Assembly (NCBI GenBank): GCA_027559495.1
Contig: JAMXSV010000018.1
Span: 558,001-622,000 of the forward strand
Direction: 5' to 3'
Length of the DNA: 64,000 nt
Source: Aurifilum marmelostoma
Lineage: Eukaryota; Ascomycota; Sordariomycetes; Diaporthales; Cryphonectriaceae
Shown one piece after another: positions 36,609 through 47,617 of the stretch. Made by a program: the position numbers and the translations under genes. How positions within the stretch are numbered: the first letter of the stretch is position 1; each line of letters opens with the position of its first letter. Under the pieces are notes generated by a model, which saw only the letters and a program-made list of their open reading frames with translations, was not told where the DNA came from and ran no database searches.

Positions 36609-37842
36609 GGTTGTGAAATGACAAGTAGAATTGTTTTGTGTTCTTGAGAGTGTTCAGGGACGAATTAGATGTTGCGTGCCGAGAAGTGTCCAAGAGAGAG
36701 TGTGTGCAAAGAACGCTGTCGTGCAATTTATATTGAAATGGACTGCCCTGTGTCGTGCTGCCCGGCTCTGACTGAGTAAAGCAGACTCTTCATCAAGTTC
36801 CATGTCTCGTCTCTTGATACCTGTACGACTTTTTCTAGTGACTACGCAAAGAGTGAATCACCCAGAGCTCATCAGGGATGCCGACTGCCCACGCGGCTCA
36901 GGTCAGTCACGACAAGAAGCTGGAAGCTTGGGAGCTGGTTGGCACTTCGTCTGCAAGCCTCCTCGGCGGAGCAATACTAGCGAGAACGCAAGACAGTCCC
37001 GAATGCCTGATGGAGGTCAAAATGATCCCGGATAGGCGGTCTTGCATGGAAGCATGGAGCCAACAAGGGGGAAAAAGTGAAGGAAGCCATTAGGCCAAGG
37101 TCGCGCAATGTGGTACGCTCGTGAGAAAGACTTGGGGTCAAGACGCAGGCGAGCCCGGCAGAGAGGGCAAGCAGTCCGAAGACAGCTAGAGGCTGAGACG
37201 ACATCTGTCTGTGTTCTGGTTCAGGAGATGTCGACAGGTTTCGCCGCTGGCGTTCGGGTAGCCACCTATCTCACATAAATAGGTCTCAGCAGGCCAATGA
37301 CAATGAGTGGAAGCGTTATTGCTCATTCAGGTCCCACGGAGCGAGGCTGCGTTAGCCTGGTGACACGACAGGCCGTGGTGATCCCGGGGCGAGCACATGC
37401 AGAATTTTCTTGAGAGGACCCGTCCCCCTGGGTTGTGTAATCATCTGGCTGGTCTCGGAAGCCTTGGGAGACACGGTTGGTCTGGGATCTCACGGCCATT
37501 CAGCGCTAATAGTCGGTTCGACGCCACTGCCGACTGCATGGCTCTGGTGGCCTCCCCAGATGAGCCATCCGGGGCACACTGCGATAGATCAGGTCGATCC
37601 AGCAAGGCTCGTCTCAGCTCTAGCCTCCATGTTATCCGGGAGAAGCTGAACATGAGGGGCAGGCTTGGATCGACCAGGGACCTGAAGGCTGCAGGGTGCT
37701 GGTCATACAACAGACTCGCTGATGAGATGTACTAAGTCGTAGTCGCAAAATGAGCAGGGCCGTGGTCTGGCCGGCTATTTGATTTTCTTATCATCGGTGG
37801 TGGGGCGAAAGACCAGACGAGCCGGTGCCCAGTGTGCGAGCA
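36609..37842. other. Intergenic region upstream of TMA16 3' end
   Basis: No confident gene. One short frame on the minus strand (37,204-36,977) begins with a signal-peptide-like segment and is listed separately at low confidence. Another frame (37,397-37,735 plus, 112 codons) has an ATG but no recognisable features and is overlapped by an equally long antisense frame. Confidence 0.45.
36977..37204 (-). CDS. Doubtful short ORF with signal-peptide-like start
   Basis: A 75-codon ATG frame whose first 25 residues (SSQPLAVFGLLALSAGLACV) look like a cleavable signal peptide: short polar N-terminus, hydrophobic core, small residues near the possible cleavage site. The rest has only one more Cys and no domain, and it ends in a region where I could not extend it convincingly by splicing. 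It could be the first exon of a small secreted protein or a chance hydrophobic frame. Confidence 0.2.
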   Translation of the reverse strand: MSSQPLAVFGLLALSAGLACVLTPSLSHERTTLRDLGLMASFTFSPLLAPCFHARPPIRDHFDLHQAFGTVLRSR

Positions 37843-38581
37843 TTACTGAGCGTTGGGCGGAAAGGTAGATGTCTTGACGGTGCCGGTCTTGGATATGCGA
37901 ACCCAGGACAGGGAGGCCAGAAAGGCCCATGATCCCTCCCACCTGTCGAGCAGGTCCAAGTTCTCCTGCGTGGACAGGTCTGGGACAACTAAAGGTACAG
38001 TCAGTGGGGCAGAGTCAAGGCAGCTAGAGGGCGGTGTGCAACATACAGAACCCGTTTTGATGCTCCTTCTCGAGAGCGTCGACCTTCATCTTGAGCAGGT
38101 CCTCCCTGGCGCTGGCAGGTCTTCCAGGTCTGCGGGTCTTCTTGACGGCAGCATACTGCTCATCGTACTGATGCACATATCTACACGTGATTGATTGATC
38201 AGAGAAAGTCAATGCGACGAGGATGAGGTGTTGATGAACGGGACTTACTGGCTGATAGTGGCCTGAATCTTGTCCATGTCAAATGGCCGACTCTCATTGT
38301 CCTTGGCAGCCTTTTGGAAAAAGGTCACCCTCTCCACTGGCCGCAGAAGTTCAAGGTCAGCAACAGATACTATCTCTCAACTTTCAGCTGCGAAGGGAGA
38401 GAGACATACGCAGTGGCTGATCATGTTTTTTCCTGGAGGCGGCAAGTTTCTCGAGGCGATCATCTCTGACCTGAGCCTTGTGAAGCCTCTTTGAGTCCCG
38501 GGAGAACTGGTGCAAGGCTCCAATGGCCCCATGCCGCTTCTTAGCGATCTGCTTTCTGGTCTTCTCCAGAGACTTGGGCAT
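37843..38581 (-). CDS. TMA16: Translation machinery-associated protein 16 (Tma16)
   Basis: Tma16 is a nuclear pre-60S ribosome assembly factor. The model encodes 179 residues in four exons: 38581-38410, 38336-38249, 38180-38047 and 37988-37843. Introns are 73, 68 and 58 nt, with GTATGT, GTAAGT and GTATGT donors, and all junctions are in phase. The N-terminus MPKSLEKTRKQIAKKRHGAI followed by LHQFSRDSKRLHKAQVRDDRL is the family signature. Exon 2 gives LERVTFFQKAAKDN, exon 3 the basic GRPASAREDLL motif, and exon 4 the C-terminal VPDLSTQENLDLLDRWEGSW and SLSWVRIS. The protein is highly basic and helical at its N-terminus, as expected for an rRNA-binding factor. It is divergently arranged with EXO1, about 1.2 kb away. 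The yeast protein is 178 residues, so length agrees closely. Confidence 0.94.
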
Positions 38582-39777
38582 GGTGAGGACTTTGAATCCT
38601 GAATTCTGTTTGTAGGTATTTGGTTTGGATGCAGTCGGGTTGAGGGGAATCGGTATGGAGCAGCAGCAGCAGATTGATGGATCAATGAAATTCATGGCAT
38701 TTGACTTTTTTTGCCTGCTAGTGCAGCAGGCACTTCTCCCGTTCTGTGTGTGGAGCTGACCTGCAGGCGTCCAGGGTGCTGGGGACCACAGCACTGTACT
38801 GTAGCGCACCCTGCCACTGAAAAGCCAGGCACTTAGTACATCATAGTACTTACTACTAAATGTGGTAGAGCTGTGTAGAACCCACAGCAGGGGGCCCCCC
38901 CCAAACCCCTGACCGCTCAGTGATAAGATCGTTGCTGGGGTAAAATGCAGGGGTGGGGTTGATGCTAGCTGGGATAGGAAGTAAACCTCTGTGAAATCAC
39001 GTCGCGGTCTGGGTCTGCTGGTGCCACAGACGCGCCTGGCCTGCCACGACTGCTGCTGTACAGCTGCTGCTGGTGATAGTGAAGCCCACCCCCAAGGCCC
39101 AGGCCCTGCAACCCTCCGCCCCAGCAGCAGTGCAGCTGCTCCGCTGAAGTTCCCACTGTTCAACCCTGGATTGACTTGGCCCTACCGCACTGCACTTCAA
39201 TTTGGTATCTGGTCTCTTTTTCTTTTCTCTTTTCCCTCCCACACTCGCTGGGCGCATGTCTGTGTGTCTGTCAAGCCAGCTGCACCAGCCGTTGAGAGCA
39301 TTCTACTTTGGATGGTAATTGGCACTTGGACCCTCTCCAGACTTTGTTGCTCTTCCTCTTTCTCTTGTCTTCTTCCCCTGTCACTGACGCGCTCTTGCAC
39401 TGTACTGTTGTACTGTACTGCACCCACCCACCCACACTGCAGCAGCTTGTGCCCTGTTGTTTTCCAAGCAGCACAAGTAAACACGACTTCGACTGCGCGT
39501 CTCATATCACTATAAATCTTGCCTCTATTGGTTGCCGACTTGTTATACGTACTTCTGCGTCCAGCCAACGCCTGTCAAGACCGTCGTCTTGCGCCGTACT
39601 GCGTCTCATCGTATCGTATCGTATCGCATCGCATCGCCTCGAGTCACACCGCGCATGGCCCACTTCTAGTTCTCTTGGAGCAACTGCCGGCACCAACGTC
39701 GACAGACTGACCTGCTCGAGGAGCTCGTCGTCCGTGTCTCTGGCTTCTCAAGAGCGCTCGCTCTTCTGTTGGAGACA
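38582..39777. other. Divergent promoter region between TMA16 and EXO1
   Basis: This 1.2-kb region contains both promoters. It includes a cluster of CTG/CAG words at about 39,040-39,150 and short ACGCG cores (39,029-39,034 region and near 39,386) of the kind found in cell-cycle MCB elements, which may or may not be functional. The stretch before the EXO1 ATG is a C/T-rich leader. No separate gene is supported; the long frames here are low in complexity. Confidence 0.45.
39606..39640. repeat. TCGTA/TCGCA pentamer repeat in the EXO1 leader
   Basis: Tandem ATCGT then ATCGC 5-nt units (about six copies, drifting from GTATC to GCATC) about 140-170 nt upstream of the EXO1 start codon, likely within the 5' UTR. 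Directly visible; function unknown. Confidence 0.75.
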
Positions 39778-42257
39778 ATGGGTATTCAAGGTAAGAAAAG
39801 AGCCTCGTGCCTCGTCCCTGTGTGACGAATGCTGCCGTGGCACACTTTGTATTGACGAGGCCTCAGGGCTCCTCCCGCTGCTCAAATCTATACAGAGGCC
39901 AACCGACCTCAAGAAGTTCTCCGGAGAGGTCCTGGGCGTCGACGCGTATGGATGGCTGCATAGAGGTGCTGTGGGGTGTGCCATCGACCTCGCCCAGGAC
40001 AAGCCTACTCGGAAGTAAGTACACGCCCGCTTTCTCGGTGGTGTCATCGGCCCTCTTTTGGTATCTGACCTGGTCATCAGATATGTCGACTTTGCAATGC
40101 ACCGCGTCCGCATGGTCAAGCATTTTGGTGTGACTCCGTACCTGGTCTTCGACGGCGATTTCCTCCCCAGCAAGGCGCGCACCGAATCGTCCCGATCCAA
40201 ACGCCGCGAGGACAGTAGGAAGGCGGGTCTCGCACTCCTCAACGCGGGCAAACCCGCCCAGGCCCACCTCGAGCTCCAGAAGGCCATCGACGTCACCCCG
40301 GAGATGGCGAGGCACCTGATCGAGGAGCTCAAGAAGGAGGGGATCCCCTACGTTGTCGCGCCCTACGAGGCCGACGCCCAGCTCGTCTATCTCGAGCGCC
40401 AGGGCCTCATCAACGGCATCATCTCCGAGGACTCGGACCTGCTGGTCTTTGGCGCCAAGCGCCTGCTCACCAAGATGGATCAACACGGCCAGTGCGTCGA
40501 GATCAACCGGAGGGACTTTTGTGCTGTGCGTGAGATCTCGCTCACCGGGTGGACAGACGACCAGTTCCGACAGATGGCAATTTTTAGTGGCTGCGACTAC
40601 CTGGAGAGCGTGGGCAATATGGGTCTGAAGACGGCTTACCGGATGATGCGCAAGTACAAGACGCCAGAGCGTGTCATCCGCATGCTCCAGTTTGACGGCA
40701 AGTTTCGCGTCTCGGAGAACTACCTGGCCCAGTACAAGCAGGCTGAGTTGACCTTCATCTACCAACGCGTATTCTGCCCCACGAAACAGCAGCTTGTCCT
40801 CCTCACCGAGCCTCATGCCGCCTCGCCTCCGGACATCGAGGAGATGCCCTATATCGGAGCTCGTGTAGATGCCGAGACCGCCAAGGCTGTCGCCGACGGC
40901 GACGTCAACCCCATGACAAAGCAGCCCATTGTCGTGACTGCCCTGCCAGACAAGAAGCGGACAGCCACCCCCGCGGTGGGGCGAGCAGCGGCAGTCGCGG
41001 CAGTCGCGGCGCCGGGACAAGGCAGGGTGCCACCCGAGAAACCGATCGATTCGTACTTCAACGGCCACAGGCGGATCCCCATGGGAGAAATGGACCGAAA
41101 CTGCTTTTCCGTCGACCCCCAGAGGGTGGCTGCCCTGACGCAGAACGGACTCGCTCCCAGAGTCTTCCCCCCTACCACGACCGTACGTTGATGACGGCCA
41201 TGTTGCTCCGGCGCCGCGGCCGTATATCGACCAGACGAATCATCGACGCAGGACGGAACCGATCTCTCGAACACAATCGAACCCGGATTCGTCCCTTGGA
41301 TCCTCTACAAACCGAAGACGCACGACGGGCCTCACGAGGCGCATTTCAGACATCGAAGCCAGGCCGCCAAAGAAACCCCGATTGTGCGCGGATGATTCGA
41401 CGAGTGAGACGACCGAGAAGCAGGCCGAGAGGAGCAAGTTCTTCCCCCGAGGCGCAGATGCTGTGCGGCCCTGCGACAATGAGAATTTGATGTCGGATGA
41501 CTCCATCGAAGAGGCCTTGGCCGCCCTGCCCGACATAGGCGAGCAGTGGAAAGGATCGAGGCTTTCCGGAACCCAGCAGACGCTGCAGATCTTCCAAGAC
41601 GAGACTTCAACCGCACACACGACCGCGACGGCAGCAGAGCCAAAACTTAAGGATGACGAGACTTTCGGAGAGAGCCCAAGCCAGGGACAGGAATGCCGTA
41701 CCTCAGGAGAAGAGTCCAGCAGGAGCCAGACCAGTGACGTCGACGTCGAGATCAATCCCGGCCGCAAGTCCTTGCGCGGTTCGCTCAAGGAGTTTTCGTA
41801 CACGCCAAGCATGTCTAGACGTGCGGGAGGAGTGCGCATAGCGCATGGACTGCCGACTCCAGATTCCAGTGGCCAGCAGCCATCGCAGAAGGCATCGCTC
41901 CCTCCGATCCCCACACAGAGTCCATTCCAGACTCCGCTGCAGCGAATCGGAGCAGCGGCCTTACAGCGAACCAGGGCTGGCATTTCGCCGTCGATCAAGT
42001 CTGGTCCAGCTCCGAGAGCCACTAAGAAACGAGCCAGTCTGGCAGAGTCACTTGAGAATTTCCCAATCAACCCAGCATTCGTCCCCCTGCCCAAGGTTGA
42101 CCTGAAGGAGGTTGAAGCTCTGAACACGACTGGTGTTGGCAGCGAGGACCAGATGTTCACTGGTAGCGATGAGGAGAATGAGCCTCCTGACACAACGCCA
42201 GGTACAAAACATGGCCAGGTCAGACGGCTGGACCTGTCGAAATTTGTGTACGGCTGA
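39778..42257 (+). CDS. EXO1: Exonuclease 1 (Rad2/FEN-1 family 5'-3' exonuclease)
   Basis: Exo1 is a nuclear 5'-3' double-strand DNA exonuclease and flap endonuclease acting in mismatch repair, double-strand-break resection and recombination. Exons are 39778-39790, 39867-40014, 40081-41182 and 41235-42257, giving 761 residues. The first coding exon is only 13 nt (MGIQ plus one base). The XPG-N domain contains Asp30 (GVDAYGWLHRGA) and Asp78 (LVFDGDFLPSKA). The XPG-I domain has the EADAQL and ISEDSDLL acidic motifs, and the helix-two-turn-helix region reads GCDYLESVGNMGLKTA. These are the expected metal-binding positions of the family. The rest (about residues 350-761) is poorly conserved and Ser/Thr-rich, with a basic PPKKPRL motif that may be a nuclear localisation signal. 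Without the 52-nt intron at 41183-41234 (GTACGT...CCAG) the protein would end after TTTVR; splicing restores the long C-terminal frame in phase 0. That intron is inferred from frame and signals. Confidence 0.95.
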
Positions 42258-43147
42258 AGCGGCACCGAGAGATGGTGACCAACCTTGACGTATGAAAGGC
42301 CCGTCTGTATATAACCTACATTGATGGGGGAGACACCAGAAGACTGGAAGAGGCGAGCAGCTTCCACGACAACGGAGGATCCACAAGAAGCATCGGTCTG
42401 TCTACTTTGATTAGGCATAGCATAGCGTACGGCGTTATTCGTTAGATGACTGCGACGCCGAGTATATGGCAATGTCGTTTTTCCCAGGTCTTTGGCAGAG
42501 GCACATTTCATGATAGAACTTGCAGAATTGCAGTGGGTTTGCTGTACCAACGCGACAAAGCGGACAGAGACAATCCGTGACTTTTATTATAGGTCCAGTA
42601 CCATTAATGGAGACGAAGGAGAAGAGGCTGAGGATAGTAGATCATTTTTCCTTGCTCTTCCCTTTCTTTTCGTCTACTTTATTTAGTATGGCCTTTCTCG
42701 GTTTGGAGGGGATATATGACCTTTGTGTCAGTCCATATTAGTGCCCCCGTCACCGCCTTTCCAGGGATCCCGTTCTGCCAAATTTTTGTGGCGCCAAGAT
42801 TTCCAAAGGTTGCCCGCCTCGAAAATTTCCCACCACCAAAACAACCGTATTACCTGACAGAGGAGAGACAGCCGCCGTGCGTGAACCCCCCCCCCCCCTT
42901 TCTCTTCCAAGTCGCAATCTCTCTTTTCTGTCGTCACACGGGACAACGCAATCTCGGATCCACAAGGTGCTCAACAGTGAGTTGGTTCGACAACGCGACT
43001 TCTCTCCGCACGCTGGACTGGTTTCCCTTTTGGCTGGATTGTATCGCGGCCCAGCTCTTCTTCTATCTATCTGCATCTTCAACCTGCCTGCATTCGTTCT
43101 GCCCACTAGATCCTCGAAAAGTTCGGGTGTACTTGGCGTCCTGAGCT
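42258..43147. other. Spacer between EXO1 and the SURF6 gene
   Basis: No gene seen. It contains the EXO1 3' UTR and the SURF6 promoter. A near-palindromic TCGAAAATTTCC at about 42,820 resembles the AAAATTTT-type element upstream of ribosome-biogenesis genes in yeast; the match is short and unverified. Confidence 0.45.
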
Positions 43148-45024
43148 ATGGCGGACAAGTCGTTAAAGGTTCGCACAAGGAAACCCCCCATTACTACTGC
43201 AGGCATGCAACGAGCAATCGAGAGAAAAGAAGGTCAGGCTGACCAAGACGATAATGTCTTGCTGCAGGATCGTCTCCGCGATCACTCAGAGGCTTTCGAT
43301 AGCCTGCTGTCCCTGATCCCCGCCAAGCTCTACTATGGCGAAGACACGAGTGTATGTTTTGAAATGATCCCTGCTATGCTATAGTATATCGTGAAGACTC
43401 CCTGCCAGCGAGCTCACACCACACGGCGTAATTCTAGGACCAGTGGCAGCGAAAGAAGCAGACCAAAGAGCAAGCCAGAGCTGCCAAGCGGGGCAGGTTA
43501 GACCCGGACAGCGCGCTGAACAGGAGTGCTAAGGAGGTGCTGGACGAACGGGCGCGCAACAAGAGAAAGGCGAACGAGATGGAGGAGAGTGAGGAAGAGG
43601 AAGATGACGACGACGACGAGGAGGAGGAGGAAGGATCTGAAGTCTCTCTTGATGGTGTTGAGAAGGAGCTGCCCGGGCAGGGTCTGAAGAAGGCGAAATC
43701 TACGGGCGACGAGAACAGCGACGAGCCTATGAGCAAGAAGGCCAGACTCAGCGACCCAGACCACGAGGAGTCGGTGACGGCCGAGAAGCTGTCCGCACAT
43801 CAGGAGAAGAAACTGCTCAAGAAGCAAAAGAAGTTGGAGAAGAAGGCCGACAAGAAGAAGACCAAGGCCGAGAAATCATCAGCATCATCATCATCATCAA
43901 AACCTACCGAAGACACAGTGGACGATGATCAGGACAGAGAAGAAGAAGGAGAAGAAGAAGATGCATCACACGACGGCCTAGTACAGTCCAAGGAGACCGA
44001 TGATGAGGATGGAGAAAATGAAGAACTGGGCCACAAGGCAAAGGACATGCAGCCCATCGACGTCTCCGGCCTTGCCGACGACGAAGACGCCAACCGCTCC
44101 TCGCAATCCTCCACTCCCGAGTCCCCAACTTTCGACGGCGCCGCGGACAACCCCTCCACCGAGCCAGCAAGCACCACAACCTCGATAGCCAGCGAGGCCG
44201 GCACAGGCGCCGGCACAGGAGAGCGCCCGTCGTCCTCATCCAAGAAGATCAAGGTCCCGTCTGACACGACAGAGCTCCGCGCCCGGCTGGCGGCCAAGAT
44301 CGCCGCGCTCCGAGCAGCACGCAAGGCCGATGGTCCGGACGGCACGCCGATCCGCACGCGGCAGGAGCTGATCGAGTCGCGGCGCAAGAAACAGGCCGAG
44401 CGCAAGGCCCACAAGAAGGAGCTGCGGCAGCAGGCCAAGGAGGCCGAGGACAAGAAGCGCGAGGAGGCGCTGGCGAGCGCGCGCAACTCGCCCATGCTGA
44501 GCTTCGGGAGCGGGTCGCCCGAGCACGAGGCCACCAGCTTCTCGTTCGGGCGCGTGGCCTTTGCGGACGGGACGCAGATGTCGCAGGACCTGAGCTACGT
44601 CAAGGACAAGACGGGCCGAAAGAAGGGCCCCAACGACCCCAAGGGCGCGCTCGCCAAGCTGGAGGCGCAAAAGAAGCGCCTCGCGGGCCTGGACGCCGAC
44701 AAGCGCAAGGAGGTCCTCGAGAAGGAGACCTGGCTGGCGGCGCGGAAGCGGGCCGAGGGCGAAAAGGTGCGCAACGACGAGTCCCTGCTCAAGAAGGCCG
44801 TCAAGCGCAAGGAAAAGACAAAGAAGAAGAGTGAGCGCGAGTGGTCTGAGCGCGTCGAGGGGGTCAAGCACGCCCAGAAGCAGAGGCAGCAGAAGCGCGA
44901 GGATAACATCCGCAAGCGCAAGGAGGCCAAACAGGCGGGCAAGGGCGGCAAGAAGAAGGGCAAGAGCCCTGCGAAGAAGAGGCCCGGCTTCGAGGGCAGT
45001 GGTTTCGGTGGCAAGAGGAAGTGA
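43148..45024 (+). CDS. SURF6/Rrp14-family ribosome biogenesis protein
   Basis: The product is a nucleolar protein of the SURF6/Rrp14 family, required for pre-rRNA processing and both ribosomal subunits. It has 596 residues in two exons, 43148-43351 and 43438-45024; the 86-nt intron (GTATGT...TTCTAG) is phase 0. The N-terminal domain (LQDRLRDHSEAFDSLLSLIP, then AKLYYGEDTS-DQWQRKKQTK) matches the conserved Rrp14 N-terminus. A long, highly charged middle with runs of Asp/Glu and Lys follows (about residues 110-340). The SURF6 domain occupies about 350-596: ELRARLAAKIAALRAARKAD, then FGRVAFADG, then SYVKDKTGRKKGPNDPKGAL, then the Lys/Arg-rich helix ending in RKRKEAKQAGKGGKKKGKS. The last 20 residues are Gly/Lys/Arg-rich and probably nucleolar-targeting. 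G+C content rises sharply in the second half, as usual for Lys/Arg/Ala-coding fungal sequence. Confidence 0.93.
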
Positions 45025-46214
45025 GCGGTGGGAAACCAGTCGTAGAATAGCACTACCTTTTTACAGTCGACTCACTTTCTCGAGGGGTTGTTCCCACACA
45101 ATCATCTCCTTGGACATAGAGAGAGAGAGTAATTTTGTGGTTCACATTTCAGAACGGCGTTGGGGGTGAGGGCGCCATCACCTGGCTGGGAATAGCATAG
45201 CTATGAACTACGAAAAGATTAAAAAGGGAGCACAGTAACGGCATGATGGTGTTGAATTAAGAAAAAGGAAATCTCATAACCTTTTGGTCGCCCCCCCCCC
45301 CCAAACCCCGAATATGCAGTGTGCCCTTTTCCTTCACTGCTACGATCAAGTACTGCAATGCCATGCCAAGTCAAGCACATGTGTGTATATGCAAATGTTT
45401 ATTTAAAACGATGTCGGCTTTCGCAAAAAGAAGGCAAAAAAGAAGAGAAGAAAAAGAAAAAAACGACAAGTCATGAGCGTAGACACACCAGAAAACAGCC
45501 CCCGTCTGTGTTCCCTCATCCAACAAGATGCGCCGAAAAAAAGAGGGATTGTCTCCTGAGAGGAGGGCCTTTCCCTTTCCCTTCCGAAAAAGAGACAAAA
45601 AAAAAACATACCCGACGATGGATGATGCCTTTGAACGTTTGGTTTCCTTTCCACCTTTTGTATGTGTGCCTGCTTGATCGATCCTGCTCACCTGCTGCGT
45701 TTGCCCGCGCAAAGCCCCAATGACAAAAGGTAGTGAGTGAATGAACCATTCCTTCCCCTATTCCTTCCCATATCTTAATTTCCTCTGTTCCCGCCTCTTC
45801 TTACTCTCTTCCTCCTCCTCCCTTCATGTTGCGCTGCAAGACTGGATAAGATGACGCCTGGTCAATTGCAGAAATGAATAAAAAAAAGGGTTTTGAATTT
45901 GAAAAGAAGAAAGATGGTCCCATCCGCTGATCCTGGAATACTCGCCCGCAACAATACATTCATTTCCCCCCCCCCCCCCCCGCTGCGATGTTCGTATTCT
46001 GTTGTAGCCCTGGCCCGAGCTCGCTCCTCCCTCAGGTCCGCGCTCCCACATTCTGATATCAAGGGTTGTGGGTTCTGTTTATATAATCTGGGCCCTCCGT
46101 CCCTGTATTGATTTCGACTAGCACTGCGTTTGATCCATCGATTCGGTGTAAGGAGACGGGCGATCTGGGTTTTTATTATGTGGTATGGCTCGGCAGCAGA
46201 TGCGCCGCATTATA
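45025..46214. other. Convergent intergenic region, SURF6 and VPS74 3' ends
   Basis: No gene seen. Poly-C/G runs at 45,290-45,303 and 45,966-45,980 and A-rich runs around 45,430-45,610 are the main features. The frames that cross them are not protein-like. Confidence 0.6.
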
Positions 46215-47617
46215 TTACAGGAGGGAGTCGAGGCGGGTGAACACGTTGAGGCAGGCAGCAACCACCTCGAGCTGCAGCTCCTTGTCCTTGGCCTTGTTGT
46301 TTTCCTAGAAACAAAAGTACATTCCTTAGCATAGGGCAGTTGAGACGAGAAGAGAGGGCGGCAGTGTGGGAAACCAACCTCTGCGATCACTTGTGGCAAG
46401 TTAGCACCGATACCATTGCCCGTCGCCTTCTTGCCGAATGGCCACTGGCTATATTCGGCCAGCAGCTCATCGGTCTGAGCAAAAGCCCGTTCCCTAGCCT
46501 CGTGGCCCAGCGTAGACAGCGCATTCTCGAGGACGTTGGCGGCGTATGCGGCGCAGACCATTGCGATCGTCCGCGTGTACCGGAACTCGAGATTCTCGGG
46601 AAGCCACTGGGAGGCGGGGAGGACGACAGTCCTCTGGGTGAGGACGTTCCTGACACGCCTTCGGATCTCCTCTTTGGCGCCACCGTCGGCGACAGGGTGT
46701 GTGGCCATGTCAAACAGCAGAAAGTTGCGCTTTTCGGTGCGGAGGATGCCCTTGTCAACGAGGCCCTTCGCAAGCCGCTCTCGGACTTGCTTCAGTTGGT
46801 AGCCAATCTTCATCAGGTTCCACGTCTCCCCTGTAGCCATCGCGGAAAACCTTTAGCAACCGGCAAAAGTAGCAGTAGGAGTTTTTTTTGGTCCGATCAC
46901 GGCGTGGTTGGACGAGGTACTCACCGCTCATGAGATCGATCCAGGTGCTGACGCTCATCTTCTCGCTCCCCTTCATCAGCTTGAGCGCCTCGTCAAGCAG
47001 CACCTCGCCAGTGAGAGTATCATCGATGACCTCGATAACACGGTCGGGTAAGGGAAAACGCCGTCTCGAGGCATCCTTCTGCATGCTGATGCGGCCGCGG
47101 AAAGCCAGTTCTATAACGATGCACCCGCGAAGGGCATAGGATATGTTGTCGTTCCAGAACGAAAGGTAGCCCTGCACACGTCGATCGCATTAGCGAGCTG
47201 GTCCGACCTCGGCATACTCGACTTTGATAGTAGTCGGCCGCACAGTATAGTAACAGTAGTAGAAAATCAAGGACCAGAATAGCGACAGGCGAAAGGGATC
47301 GAGATATGGAGGGAGTATGTGAGAGTCAGAGGAAATGAGACAGAGACACGAACCTGCTTGTCCTTGAGACCCAGTAGCAAGACCTCTTCCATGAGCGTCA
47401 GCTTGGGCTGCTTGCTCCTCTCCGTGCTCTCACTGATGTCTCGAGGGTCGAATGCGATCTTGTGACCATTCTCGCTGTTCTCGTAGCTCGTCTCGGGGGT
47501 GCTGTCCTTAAAATTGCCGGACGAGTTATTGCGGTTGATGCCGTTGCCGCTCTCGCCCTCGGTGGATGGTCCTCCTCCAGCGCCGCCTCTGCGTCGAGTG
47601 AGCCCCGACGACGACAT
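46215..47617 (-). CDS. VPS74: Vps74/GOLPH3 PI4P effector (GPP34 family)
   Basis: Vps74 binds PI4P on Golgi membranes and the cytoplasmic tails of glycosyltransferases, packaging them into COPI vesicles. The model encodes 350 residues in four exons: 47617-47354, 47171-46925, 46830-46379 and 46304-46215. Introns are 182, 94 and 74 nt, all in phase, with GTTCGT, GTGAGT and GTTGGT donors. The N-terminal 70 residues are Gly/Asn/Ser-rich and carry an RRR cluster (TRRRGG), the likely COPI-binding motif. The GPP34 domain begins at PKLTLMEEVLLLGLKDKQ and continues GYLSFWNDNISYALRGCIVI, with the Trp and Arg used for PI4P contact, then FRGRISM. ETWNLMKIGYQLKQVRERL, RNFLLFDMATHPVAD and the terminal ELQLEVVAACLNVFTRLDSL are all conserved. 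The yeast protein is 345 residues. The third donor (GTTGGT) is weak but the phase and the C-terminal match support it. Confidence 0.95.

Noticed and set aside
39863..41068. 401-codon minus-strand frame antisense to EXO1
   Set aside because: Antisense shadow of a G+C-rich exon; the sense strand carries the catalytic motifs of exonuclease 1.
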